Origin: Mesostigma viride
Taxonomy: Eukaryota; Streptophyta; Mesostigmatophyceae; Mesostigmatales; Mesostigmataceae
DNA length: 62,000 nt
Reading direction: 5' to 3'
Assembly: GCA_009746045.1 (NCBI GenBank)
Contig: RPFO01000189.1
Coordinates: 740,248-802,247, forward strand
The notes beneath the pieces are model-generated. The model saw only the letters and a program-made list of their open reading frames with translations. It had not been told where the DNA came from and ran no database searches. The position numbers and the translations under genes were made by a program. This document shows, piece by piece, positions 11,301-20,949 of this stretch. Within the stretch, counting starts at the first letter, position 1, and each line of letters starts with the position of its first letter.

Positions 11301-14300
11301 CACTGACGTGCCTGGGTCATGAGAACCGGTGTGTCGCAGATCCCTTGTTTTTCCCGTGGCATCCAATGGAAGGCTCCGCGGTTCGTTCTGGCTACATATG
11401 GACAGCCTGGAAATATTTGAAACCGGTGCCGAGTGATTCCGCCCGAATTTATCTACCGGCTGACCCCCTTTCCCATCCCCGCTATTTTGCAATTCTGCCT
11501 CGTGCATAATTTTTCTGATGTTTTACGGGAATGTCGGCCTGCCCTGTCAGGGCTGCATGCACATGGCAGGGTCCCCGTGGAGGTTGACCCCCCTCGTGCT
11601 AGATATAGAGCAACTAACCCCCGCCCTGCCCCCCCCCCGTCACTCGAGATGTCGAGCAACTAAAAGTTTAAGCAGAACTATCAGTACTGTCCGTGTGTGT
11701 GCGCACACAGGGTCACCGTGGAGGTCGCGGTCGGCGCGTTTGTGCTTGGGTTCGTCATCGCAAAGATGACCTCCCTCATGCTTGAGGCGCACAAGAAGAA
11801 TCGACAGGCACTGCTGCGCAGCGCGGCGCTGCAGGACTTTTTTGATGCGCAGGCAGCTGTGCCGGACTGGTTGCGCCACCGCATCATCACGGTAGGTCGT
11901 GGCTTGCGAGGGCTGTGATGTGTGCATGCAGGATGTGGAGGGGTGCGGCGCGGCATCGTCCCAGTGAGGTTTAAGAAACCAAATGGCATGAGAAAGGCCC
12001 GAAAGGACTGGCACTATGATGCGCATGGTGGCCAGGGCTGTTGCACCTCATCGACATAGTGAGGGATCGCGTGGCAAGCGGATATGTTGCCTAAGTGATG
12101 GATTCCCGTGGCGTGACGCAGATTTATGTTGCGGACTTGGTTGATCCACTGCATCGTCACGGCGATGTGGTGTAAACAACTTATCATGTCATCGAGAACG
12201 CATGGCATGGGGAGAGCTGTGCGTGTGCATGTTGGATGACGGGGACTGCGCCAACGTGGCATCATGGTGAGGAACGGCCTGACGTACTGACATATACATA
12301 CGGACAGGATGTGCTCACACTCTTTGCTAGCAAGTACCCACATATCTTGCTAGCAAGTACCCACATCTTGCCCATATGTGAGGCAGGTCTCTTCTTGGCA
12401 TTCAGCCGACTGCCTACCCGCTTCTTCGCCACATCGCCAGCTTGCCTGCGCCATTGGCTTCGGCCTCCCCATACGCTGATGTCGCTGCGTCTCTGTCTGC
12501 TGTTAGTACCAGTGTGTCTGTAATTTTTACATGCTATACCCTGACCACTCATGTGTATATACCCTTCACTCATGTGAAAATACCCTTCACTCATGTGAAT
12601 ATATACCCTTCACTCATGTGCTTTGTTACTTCAAACTCAAGGGATCTTGTGCGGGTCATGCCACGTTAATGCCGACGCCCGTGACAGCACTTTGACAACA
12701 AGTGGTGCTCCAAAGAGACGGAAGCTCTGCAGGGGGAGATCATCGACACCATGCCGGTACATATGCATGCCACCCCATAAACCATTTGCCGGTTCATATG
12801 AGCGCCACATATAACATGGTATTTGGTATATGTGCACAGTGTGGTTTCTGGCCTGCGCTGGTTGTCTCCTTGACAGTGTGGTTGTACAAAACTTATCAGA
12901 GGAGACAAAACAAGGAAAGTGACACTATGCCAGTATAGTATATTTGGTCGTTAGTCTTTGACAGCGCATGCAATAACCAGACAATGCCGATGTTCGCGGG
13001 AGACGGTCTGCATGGAGAGTTGTGGTGGGCTGAGTAGAGAAGGGGTACACCGGCGCATGTGGTTGGCGGCTGACCTAGCTGCCGCAGTTACAATATTCAA
13101 TGTAAGAAAATTTAATCTCCTTGACATCTGCTTTGGATGATGTTTAAGTAATTACGCTGTCAGGTGCCAGGAATTAATGAATTAGTCACGGGATCCCGCT
13201 GAGGACTCGCGGAGCACTGTAATACAAAGGAATACAGTGTCAAGTCCATCCCGGATAGTATGCACTGAAGTAAGTGAGTAAGTAAGTACTTGCGTGTCAT
13301 GCGCATGGGCATGCCACGGAGTACTGAGTACTATGCTAATCTCATTAGAAACATAATAACACCAAAGGTACAAATATCGTTTGCATCATGCCCCAACCAT
13401 GTAGTCACTAGAGGGGGGGTTAATCCTCATCTGAGCACTGAACTCAGTGATTATACAGTCAAAAGAATTTTTTTTACTGTAACATGCACCCACTGGCAGC
13501 GCATATATGCTGTGGACAATGGTCCGTCCTGGCATTATGAGTGTTAGTTGTTGCATGTGTTGATGCAGTCGCGCTTGGCTCCATTTGCTATCATGGCACA
13601 TATGCATCGTGCGTGCAGCGTCCCCTGCGCTTGGAGTTGTCAGTGGAGTGGTGGATGGCCAAAGTCAAGCCCAGGTGAGCAGGTACCGCGTCACGCTAAA
13701 CCGCTTGATTGCATCAGTGGTCGTACATGCAACTAGCTGGAACGTGTCAGAATATTTAGCCTGTAAAACTCAGCTCCTATCTCTTCCTGCGCGTCGTTTC
13801 CATAAAGTGTGTTGCTCACATCACAACCAGACCATGGCTGCAGCATTCACGGATAAAACTAAAATAATTGTGGATGGTCAGTTGGTCACAGAGCTTGGTC
13901 GTTGGCAGCCCAATATCCTTGCCAGGTGGCCACCCCTGCCGTCTGGTACATTCGGTAGTGTGTGCCGCTGCCCAAATGTGGCCATGCAGCCGCATAACAT
14001 CTTTGACAATTCTATCATGGGTAGCTATAGCTCAATCCATGCACCCTATTGGTGCTGGCTCGAACATACTTTAATTTGTGCTTGTTTCATGTCTAGAAAC
14101 TCGATTGTGCCTCGGAATTACTTGCGATGGGAATCATGCTGCCCTATATGACTGCAGACGCTACAGACAGTATATAAAGTACTGTTACTATGTCGATCCT
14201 ATGCGTTTTAATATACCAGTGACACCATAAACTTAATCTAGTTATAACGTACTTTTGAATGCGCTTTACCATGCGTGTGTGCTGCATGTCGCGCCCCAGC

Positions 14301-15751
14301 CTGCTGCTGCCACACGACTGCAGACAATCCCCAAGGGTTGCTACAGCTATGTTTCACGAAATGACAATCTTTTGACGGATCGATGCAATCTCCACCATCC
14401 TGGGATGTACGTGCTGCTGGGCCACTGTCATGCGTGCAGCGTACTGCTGCCCCATGACCGCGCCTTTCTGCGTTCGCTTCTGGCGCACGCAGAGGTCCAC
14501 GACATCAAGCCCATGGAGACGATCTTGGAGCAAGGCAGCAGCCGGGGGACGGGCCACCTGTATGTGATCTGCTCCGGCGTGGTGGTCTGCACACGCGACG
14601 TGCGCTCGGCCGAAGGTAGCTGGCGCCAGAATAATGCCTCAGCCCATCGGAGGAAGACCAAGCCTCGTTTGGAGCACCTGGCCACCCTCTCGGGACTAAC
14701 CATCAGGTCAGGCGCTGAGGGGAACAACCTGACGCTGAGGAATCTTCCGATCGACCTGGAAGAGGATGCTGACGACGATGGTGATGTTTCAGATGAGGTG
14801 AACGGCTGCTTTGGCGACCACGACCTGTCACCACCGAGTGCCCGCTCTAGGGGGGGGGGCTCGCCGTCCTTGAGTCGCCCTGCCTCGTTGCACCGGCGTC
14901 TCTCTAGCATGGATGTCCCGCCGTTCATTGCTGAGTGTCCTGTCACTGATTCTGGCGGCGAGATGACCACAAGCAGCGCGGCGTCCATGGGGGCAGATGC
15001 CAGTCTAATGTCGGCGAGCTCATGGGGAGGGGACCATACCATTTGGGGAGGGGGCCGTACCAGTAGTGAGAGGTCGATGCTCGCCGGGGGCCAAGGATTG
15101 GAGCGGGCAGGGCAGGCTCTATCTGGGCGCTTTGCAAGATCGGGGAGCGAGGTGGGGGCTCCCCTAATGACTACAGGTAGTCATGGTCCGGCGGAAGCGA
15201 GGGGTGGATGGCCGGCTGCTGGTTTAGGTGTTGACCCCCCACGGCAGGTCATGTTTGCGACGCCAGACCCGCAGTGTGAGCGTGAGAGGTCTGAGGGCTC
15301 TGGAGGCCTTGAAATGGGTGAGCCTCCGGCGGGCGAGGACGCGCATCATCCTGGCAGGGTACAAACGGGGGCCAAGGGAATCGGTTCGGGGACCGGGGAG
15401 CGGGATCTGGCCCCGGCTCACGACCGGCATGAAGCACAGCCGCGTCAGGAGGTGCAGACATGGGAGCTGTCTGAGGGCGCCCTGGTGGGTGAGTCGGTGC
15501 TCCAGTCATTCTTGGACAGTAAATTGGACATCCACCACTCATTCGTGCACCAAGTGCGTGAGGGAGGTAGGCGCATCCGGCAGCGGTCCGCCTTCACCGC
15601 ACGCTCGCGCACGGCCGTCCGGCTGAACGTGATCGCAATGGAGGATGTTCTGGAGACGATCGAGTCGTTCACCTCGCTGTTCATGCCGCTCATAACCGCG
15701 GTCCAGCAGAGAAGGCCGCGGTTGTCGAGGAACCACCACGTACACTCCTAG
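5397..15751 (+). CDS. Voltage-gated / cyclic-nucleotide-gated-type K+ channel B (nine exons)
   Basis: Exons: 5397-5795, 7035-7166, 8121-8213, 9162-9356, 10091-10140, 11711-11891, 12688-12756, 13619-13674, 14440-15751. All have AG acceptors and GT donors, and the phases join to 2487 nt (828 residues plus stop). S1 is about residues 53-75, S2 83-105 (DVYFMLDTILNFRLGY), S3-S4 134-190, S5 from 209 (MYLFCHFSACVFFW). The pore helix YITSLYFSFVAMTS joins the next exon to give VGFGDIHAGN, a K+ selectivity filter of EAG/KAT/CNG type (about 274-278). S6 is about 290-320. The C-linker contains FDNKWCSKETEALQGEIID, and LRLEL follows. The nucleotide-binding domain starts at VLLPHDRAFLRSLL (about 393) and resumes with GALVGES and SRTAVRL after a roughly 280-residue Ser/Gly-rich insert. 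S4 keeps only R-x2-K-x2-R. It is a plasma- or organelle-membrane channel by family inference. The 5' end is uncertain; the ATG at 5397 is the first in frame. Confidence 0.85.
6331..6698. repeat. 8-bp GGTCGCTT/GGTCGCTG tandem array
   Basis: About 46 copies of an 8-bp unit in intron 1 of channel B, mostly GGTCGCTT with blocks of GGTCGCTG at the left. Because 8 is not a multiple of 3, all frames read as an eight-residue repeat (SLGRLVAW-like on the plus strand). Those open frames are artefacts. Confidence 0.95.
7167..7300. repeat. Degenerate copies of channel B S4 exon end plus donor
   Basis: The exon ends CTGTTCAAG with donor GTGGGTGGGTG. The intron repeats this at 7181 (CTGTTCAAGGCGTGTGGGTG), 7228 (CTGTTTGAGGTGAGTGGGTG) and 7275 (CTGTTTAAGGTGGGTGG). 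A further clean copy lies at 7857 (CTGTTCAAGGTGGGTTG), there preceded by TTCCAG like an acceptor. Spacing of the first four is about 24-47 bp, with GGTGAGGGCCAAT segments between. Confidence 0.8.
9055..9110. repeat. 15-bp tandem CTCACCAATATTATC
   Basis: Three to four copies of a 15-bp unit in the intron just upstream of the channel B S5-pore exon. Confidence 0.85.
9421..9450 (+). repeat. Copy of the channel B pore exon end plus donor
   Basis: The exon end at 9340-9362 reads TTTTGTCGCCATGACCAGC followed by GTATGT. About 80 bp into the intron the sequence GTCTCTTGCCACCATGACCA followed by GGGTAAGCC repeats it, donor-like dinucleotide included. The copy is not required for the filter, which is supplied by the exon at 10091. 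Confidence 0.7.
10034..10070. repeat. (CA)n microsatellite
   Basis: A CA run with small interruptions in the polypyrimidine-side region just upstream of the selectivity-filter exon of channel B. Confidence 0.85.
11941..12275. repeat. Degenerate copies of channel B S6/C-linker exon end plus donor
   Basis: The exon ends TTGCGCCACCGCATCATCACG followed by GTAGGT (11871-11897). Related strings recur in the intron at about 11943-11970 (GTGCGGCGCGGCATCGTCCC then AGTGAGG), 12041-12065 (TTGCACCTCATCGACATAGT then GAGG), 12139-12168 (GGTTGATCCACTGCATCGTC then ACGG) and 12246-12272 (CTGCGCCAACGTGGCATCAT then GGTGAGG). A flanking segment like GTGTGCATGCAGGATGTGG (11920s) also recurs near 12220, so the duplicated unit extends beyond the junction. 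Confidence 0.65.
12335..12620. repeat. Two short tandem repeats in a channel B intron
   Basis: TTGCTAGCAAGTACCCACAT is present twice at about 12329-12376. Four copies of roughly CACTCATGTGAATATACCCTT lie at 12547-12620. Both are in the intron before the C-linker exon at 12688. Confidence 0.75.
12775..12940. repeat. Degenerate copies of channel B C-linker exon end plus donor
   Basis: The exon ends GACACCATGCCG with donor GTACATATG. Similar strings follow at 12780 (AACCATTTGCCGGTTCATATG), 12811 (TAACATGGTATTTGGTATATG) and 12921 (GACACTATGCCAGTATAG). Together with the other channel introns this supports repeated duplication of exon-donor junctions. Confidence 0.6.
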
Positions 15752-16680
15752 GTAGCATCGTATAACGATCAGTTGAATGGTTTCCTTCATCAATAATAGA
15801 TCCTATGTATGAATGCCATGCGCCATTTCAGTCACTGCGTATCATTGTGCATTATTCAGGGGTGTGAGTAGCTACTCGTATCTTAGTTTGTATAACCTGG
15901 CTCTTGACAACAACAACAACGTAATTTTACGAAGCCCTTGCTAGTCCAGACCAATTGCCGTAGCCGCACGAAACTAAAGAGATTGAAGGGGAAGGAGTTC
16001 GTTTAGGGCTTACAAGTCCATCCCACCTCATCCCATCCCACTATAGCTCGACTGCACTGAGGACATATGCTCACGTAACGCTGTTACGCGTGAATTAATT
16101 AATTAAATAGGGCTTGTTAGAATTGAATACGAACTCACTGATACGGTGCGGTAGAGTTGCACGCCGCCATACTGTCATTAATTCACAACCACGGGCACCT
16201 CCAGGGCGCGCCGGTAGGCAGCTAGTATCGATCCCCTGCGCCCGGCCACTCGCAGCCCGGAAAAACTAGCTCCCTGGAGTGTGGGTGGCACTGGAGCTCG
16301 GCAGCGTACGTGAAGCTGTTGGCGTGTAAACTAATTACAGCTTGTCCAAAAGTTGACCCCCGTGAAGAAGGCTGACTGATGACTCCCAGGTATCCTGCTC
16401 TGCTATACTAGGCCGGAGCCGCTGGGTCAAATTTTGATAGCAGAAACAGGCTCTTCTTTACAAAATGCCAAAATGGTCAATTTGCCCGTCTAGCTAGAGG
16501 CCATGAAGTCCAATTCTCAATCAAATATCAAGTGACGAGGTCTATAATTGCACGGGTATGTCGTAGCAACGTGGGGATCCTCTTTCTATACATGCATTTT
16601 GAGAATGATAAATTATGCATAGAGGTGATCATGAGAGTGGCATGCAGCCTAAGGACAACCCTGAAAAGAAGAACCATAAT
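15752..16680. other. Intergenic DNA downstream of channel B
   Basis: No coding signal is seen. It should contain the channel B 3' untranslated region and polyadenylation site, but no motif stands out. Short TTAATTAATTAA and CAACAACAAC runs are present. A segment at 16563-16588 (TAGCAACGTGGGGATCCTCTT) recurs with one change at 20749-20769. Confidence 0.6.
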
Positions 16681-17490
16681 AAGGAGAGTAATAATAATAA
16701 TAATAACAATAATAATCATGATAATAATAATAACAACAACAACAACAAGAAGAAGAAGAAGAAGAAGAAGAAGAAGAAGAAGAAGAAGAAGAAGAAGAAG
16801 AAGAAGAAGAAGAAGAAGAAGAAGAAGAAGAAGAAGAAGAAGAAGAAGAAGAAGAAGAAGAAGAAGAAGAAGAAGAAGAAGAAGAAGAAGAAGAAGAAGA
16901 AGAAGAAGAAGAAGAAGAAGAAGAAGAAGAAGAAGAAGAAGAAGAAGAAGAAGAAGAAGAAGAAGAAGAAGAAGAAGAAGAAGAAGAAGAAGAAGAAGAA
17001 GAAGAAGAAGAAGAAGAAGAAGAAGAAGAAGAAGAAGAAAGAAGAAGAAGAAGAAGAAGAAGAAGAAGAAGAAGAAGAAGAAGAAGAAGAAGAAGAAGAA
17101 GAAGAAGAAGAAGAAGAAGAAGAAGAAGAAGAAGAAGAAGAAGAAGAAGAAGAAGAAGAAGAAGAAGAAGAAGAAGAAGAAGAAGAAGAAGAAGAAGAAG
17201 AAGAAGAAGAAGAAGAAGAAGAAGAAGAAGAAGAAGAAGAAGAAGAAGAAGAAGAAGAAGAAGAAGAAGAAGAAGAAGAAGAAGAAGAAGAAGAAGAAGA
17301 AGAAGAAGAAGAAGAAGAAGAAGAAGAAGAAGAAGAAGAAGAAGAAGAAGAAGAAGAAGAAGAAGAAGAAGAAGAAGAAGAAGAAGAAGAAGAAGAAGAA
17401 GAAGAAGAAGAAGAAGAAGAAGAATTATTATTATTGAGAATTTTAAAGAATAAGAATAAGAATAATAAGAATAATAAGAATAAGAATATA
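16681..17490. repeat. Giant AAG trinucleotide array
   Basis: About 675 bp of AAG/GAA repeat (16747-17423) flanked by AAT and AAC runs (16690-16746) and AATAAG runs (17424-17490). It is perfect apart from one extra A near 17040, which shifts the phase. Long poly-Lys, poly-Glu, poly-Arg, poly-Ser and poly-Leu frames across it are artefacts. It is pure purine on one strand, a triplex-forming composition related to the GAA tracts known to expand in other eukaryotes. Confidence 0.97.
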
Positions 17491-17979
17491 ATTTTGGTTC
17501 CCGCCGCACATTTGAAAGTGCTGTCCTCCGGATTTTTGCCTTTGCACCGGCCGTGTGCAGTAATTGGACGTTTGGAATCATGGCATGGCGAACGTAAGGA
17601 CTGACTAGAGCTAGACCTTTTCGGTGGTTTTCCATTATTTGCTGTTATTTCCTCGTAAATGGTGGCAGAGCGATCGCAGCAATGGTGCTCGATCACCACT
17701 AGACACTCCCGACCATGCCAGTTGTTAGGCTCGAAACACACGCCCTAATCAAGCAAGTTGTTTCCGGCCCCACTGTCTAGGCCGGTCATCTATAGTCGCT
17801 TTACTCTTAAGCCAGCCATAATTTCAATGCACAAGGCTACACATATTTCCATCACCATTCATATTCATCATCCTGAACTACTCGAACACGCGGACAAGAT
17901 AACGGCAGGCTCGAGCTACCATCATTGGTCCGCGGATTCTCCCGATTTCTGGCCTGCGCTGCCAGTTGCCTCCTTGATG

Positions 17980-17991
17980 AGAATAATAATG

Positions 17992-18063
<72 letters not shown>
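17980..18063. repeat. (ATA)n microsatellite
   Basis: About 84 bp of AAT/ATA repeat, immediately upstream of the LINE-like remnant. Confidence 0.95.
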
Positions 18064-18065
<2 letters not shown>

Positions 18066-18544
18066 CTGACACGAGCATGCAAGGATCAAGCCTGGCAGCA
18101 CAAGGTACAACTAACTTTAACACAAAACTACGCCGGATCGACACGCAGCGACACCTCTGCCGGCCGGCCCACCACGCCGGGGAAGTGACCTACACCACCT
18201 AGGTCGCGACAAAGTCGACCCGGACGTGGCGGAATAATACATTAGCCACCGTGCGAACTCGTGCAGGGCGAGGGACAAGCGCTGCCGCCCATACGAGGAC
18301 CATGTCCGGGCAGACCATGGGGCAGTCTGAACCTCCACGTCGAGGCGGTCTTCCCGCCGCTGTCTGCATCTTGAAAAAACCCTCTCGCCATCGTTCCTGC
18401 CCAGCCGACTGGGCTCGCCAACCCACCGCCAGCAGCCCCATCGCCCAGCGCCTCGCCTGAGCCCAAGATTAACCCTGCCACGATCGCAAATGGAGCCAGT
18501 TCCTCCCCGGCGACCGACGATTCTCCTTCATCGTGTGGCAAGAA

Positions 18545-19682
18545 ATGTCGCCGCAGGAATGCAGTGAGGTTCTCCAGTTCCTCGAACAGGAGCGGAAGCT
18601 CTTCGTGCCCAAGAAGGGGGCGGCTATCGACTACAATGGAGACATGTCCTGGCTCTATGCTTTTGACGATTAGTACAACAACGCCTGATTATCTTGACCA
18701 GCCAATTCCAGATCCGCCTCGCCGACATCAGTCACCAGAACGCTCCGCACCCCAGCCCCCGCACAGCCGGCAGCCCCATCGGCTTCCTCCCTCTGCAAGG
18801 ATGACATCCGCGCAGGCGGGAGCACGTGACCTGGCCGCTGGCCGAGCAGCTGACATCGCTGAACACCACGCTCAACACGGTTGAGGCCCGGGGGGCCAAG
18901 GTCGTCCACAAGCTACAACCCCAGTTCACGGCGCTACACACCGCGGCGCAGGCTTCGGAAACGCATGCTGCACTTGTCTCTCGCCTTAACCAGGTGGAGG
19001 GCAAGTGTGGCGTGCTCCTGAAGAAGCTTGAGGCCATCACCGCCCACACCGAGGCCCTGGCCACACAGGTCCCCAAGATAGCGGAGCAGACGGCCACCAT
19101 TGCATCCCAGCCACCCCGGCAGGATGCTGGCGACCTCCCGCCGCTCTCCTACGCGGACCTGCTGCGGTCAGCGACCGCCTCCACCACCGACGCCATCGCC
19201 ACAAAGCTCCAGGAGCTGGAGGACCACCGCCAGGCCCAGCAACGGGAGGTCACCGACCGCGCTCGCCGCGAGTGCCGAGTGGTGCTACGTCGCTTCCCCC
19301 AGAAGCCAGGTGAGACGTCAACCTCTCTTGCTGACGAGCTCAAGAACCAGCTTGAATCTACCCTCATGGGCCTGGTAGGTGAGGTAGAACTGCGTGGGTG
19401 CCACAGCCTTCCCCACTCACGGGACAAGGCGGCTCCCCCACCAGTCCTACTCACCTTCCCCTCCCCTGAGGATAAGCAGCGGTTCCTCTCTCGTCGCAAG
19501 AGGTTGCACAACCTCACCTGGACACTGGATGACGACCTGACCCCCGCTCAGCAACAGCAGCGACGCGACCTGTGGCCGGAATATACCTCCGCCATAAGCA
19601 GGACCCCCAGAAGCCCAAGGTGTACTGGAGGGGCGGGGACCTGATGATCAACCACAAGATGTGGACGCCCTCAGCGGGCTAG
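18545..19682 (+). pseudogene. LINE ORF1-like protein remnant (coiled coil plus RRM-like, transposase_22 type)
   Basis: The best frame runs from about 18826 to 19600. It encodes a heptad-rich segment (LNTTLNTVEARGAKV onward) followed by RRECRVVLRRFPQ, PPVLLTFPSPEDKQRF and LTPAQQQQRRDLWPEY. This order resembles the coiled coil, RNA-binding fold and C-terminal domain of L1-like ORF1 proteins. A one-base shift near 19600 moves the tail (PKVYWRGGDLMINH) into another frame ending at TAG 19680-19682. An upstream ATG at 18545 opens a 41-codon piece (MSPQECSEVLQFLEQERKLF) that also stops early. No reverse transcriptase follows, so this is a decayed or non-autonomous copy. By family, the product would bind the element's own RNA as a chaperone. 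Confidence 0.6.
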
Positions 19683-20105
19683 AATAGCAAAAATAGCCCT
19701 AGCTTGTAACAATTGGAGTCACTGCCGCTAAGGCAGCCATGCCTAGAATGTTTGCCTAGCTGTGCCAACATACCTAGTCACGTGCCGCCAACGCACGGTA
19801 CACAACCAGCCATAGCCTTAGCCTAGTCCTTGTACAGCCATGCTACGCCCTGGCTATGTTCAGATTACTTGCCCACGCTATACTTGTTATGCTACGCTTA
19901 CATGGGTCTTATTGCACCCACAGTTTGCCGGATCGTTAGCCTGTCCGTTTAGCTAGCGCGCCCGAATGCAGCTGTGGCATGCCTTTGGCATGAAGGAGAC
20001 TGGGGGTCTCTGCCCTTTCTCCTGTAGTGCACACACAGGGATTACAAGCACTTCGGTGCTCCGTGACTCCCCAACGGGAGCACGTGTTTAATTAATTAAT
20101 TAATC
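19683..20105 (+). other. Probable 3' tail of the LINE-like remnant
   Basis: Non-coding, rich in short GCC/TAGCC words, ending in TTAATTAATTAATTAA at 20088-20103, which could be the simple-repeat 3' end of a LINE. No target-site duplication was identified. Confidence 0.35.
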
Positions 20106-20123
20106 TTGAAAAAACTCCGCTGT

Positions 20124-20690
20124 CTAGGGGCCCATGGCCCCGAACTCCTCGAGGACAATTGGGATGACCCGGTGGGGCCCCACATTGCCATAATAGGAGG
20201 CAAACTTAAGTCGCGCCGATCGGCCACAGCGGCAGCAGCGCCGGCATCCACAGCCGCGCTGAGGATGTGGCGACCGGACAGCGGCCGAGCCACGGAGATC
20301 CACATCAATGAGCAGGTGGCAACCGCACGTGCCCATCGCAGTCGAGCACCGTAATGTTGGGTTGGTGGTTGGGGGAATAGAGGGTGGCGGCCCCATCCGT
20401 GTCCTCACACTTTATATGGTGATTGGTGGAGTGGGGAAAGACCGACCAATTAACCAAGGCACACACCACCCGGAGGAGAGCGGTTTGGAGATAGAGGAAC
20501 CAGTTCGGGTTCTGCTGGCCACCCATGCATGGGATGTAGTGCGTCCCAGTAGTATCGAGAGCGAGCCCGCGGCTGCCGCAGGCCGCCCCGCCCGTGATGA
20601 GAGGTTGCGGGGCAAACAGCTGGTGGCGGATGGCGATGGCGTAAAGGGCCGGAGCCAACGTGAACAGCTAGAGGGTTCATGGGGAGGACA
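20124..20690 (-). pseudogene. LINE C-terminal endonuclease-like fragment
   Basis: Read on the minus strand in two frames (about 20658-20305, then 20304-20124). Motifs in order are ALDTTGTHYIPCMGG (a D-x2-G-x-H-x2-x-C pattern), QPNITVLDCDG, LLIDVDLRG and HRVIPIVLEEFGAMGP. This succession resembles the zinc/His segment followed by a PD-(D/E)XK-like fold and an 'EtfG' motif seen near the C terminus of some algal and animal non-LTR retroelement polyproteins. The frame break and isolation indicate a pseudogene fragment. Identification is from motif pattern only. Confidence 0.4.
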
Positions 20691-20949
20691 CGCGGGAAGG
20701 CGGACCCCATGCTCCCCCCAAGGGAAACGGAGTGATATATATACATGTCATAGCGACGTGGGGATCCTCTTGCACTTTTCATGTCCGTTATCATTTACAT
20801 CTGTGTCCAGACTCGAGAAACGGCTGTTCACCTAATCATTTACGTCCGGTTCAGTTCCGGCCGTTGGTTTGGTTCTACGGAAGCCGTTTGGCTTGGATTT
20901 GTTCAAGTCTGGGTAAGCGTAGCTCAAGTTATTGCCCCGTGATGCCTGT

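Noticed and set aside
13022-13105. Possible channel B exon reading MWLAADLAAAVTIFN before a GTAAGA donor
   Set aside because: It breaks the reading phase, while the exon at 13619-13674 joins in phase on both sides and supplies the expected C-linker residues (RPLRLEL).
16532-17741. Long ORFs of poly-Lys, poly-Glu, poly-Arg, poly-Ser, poly-Phe and poly-Leu
   Set aside because: All are readings of one AAG microsatellite in different frames; no non-repeat coding sequence is attached.
18242-18541. Minus-strand ORF in the LINE-like region
   Set aside because: Its frame is the complement of GC-rich coding sequence and shows no motif; the plus-strand reading has recognisable ORF1-type features.
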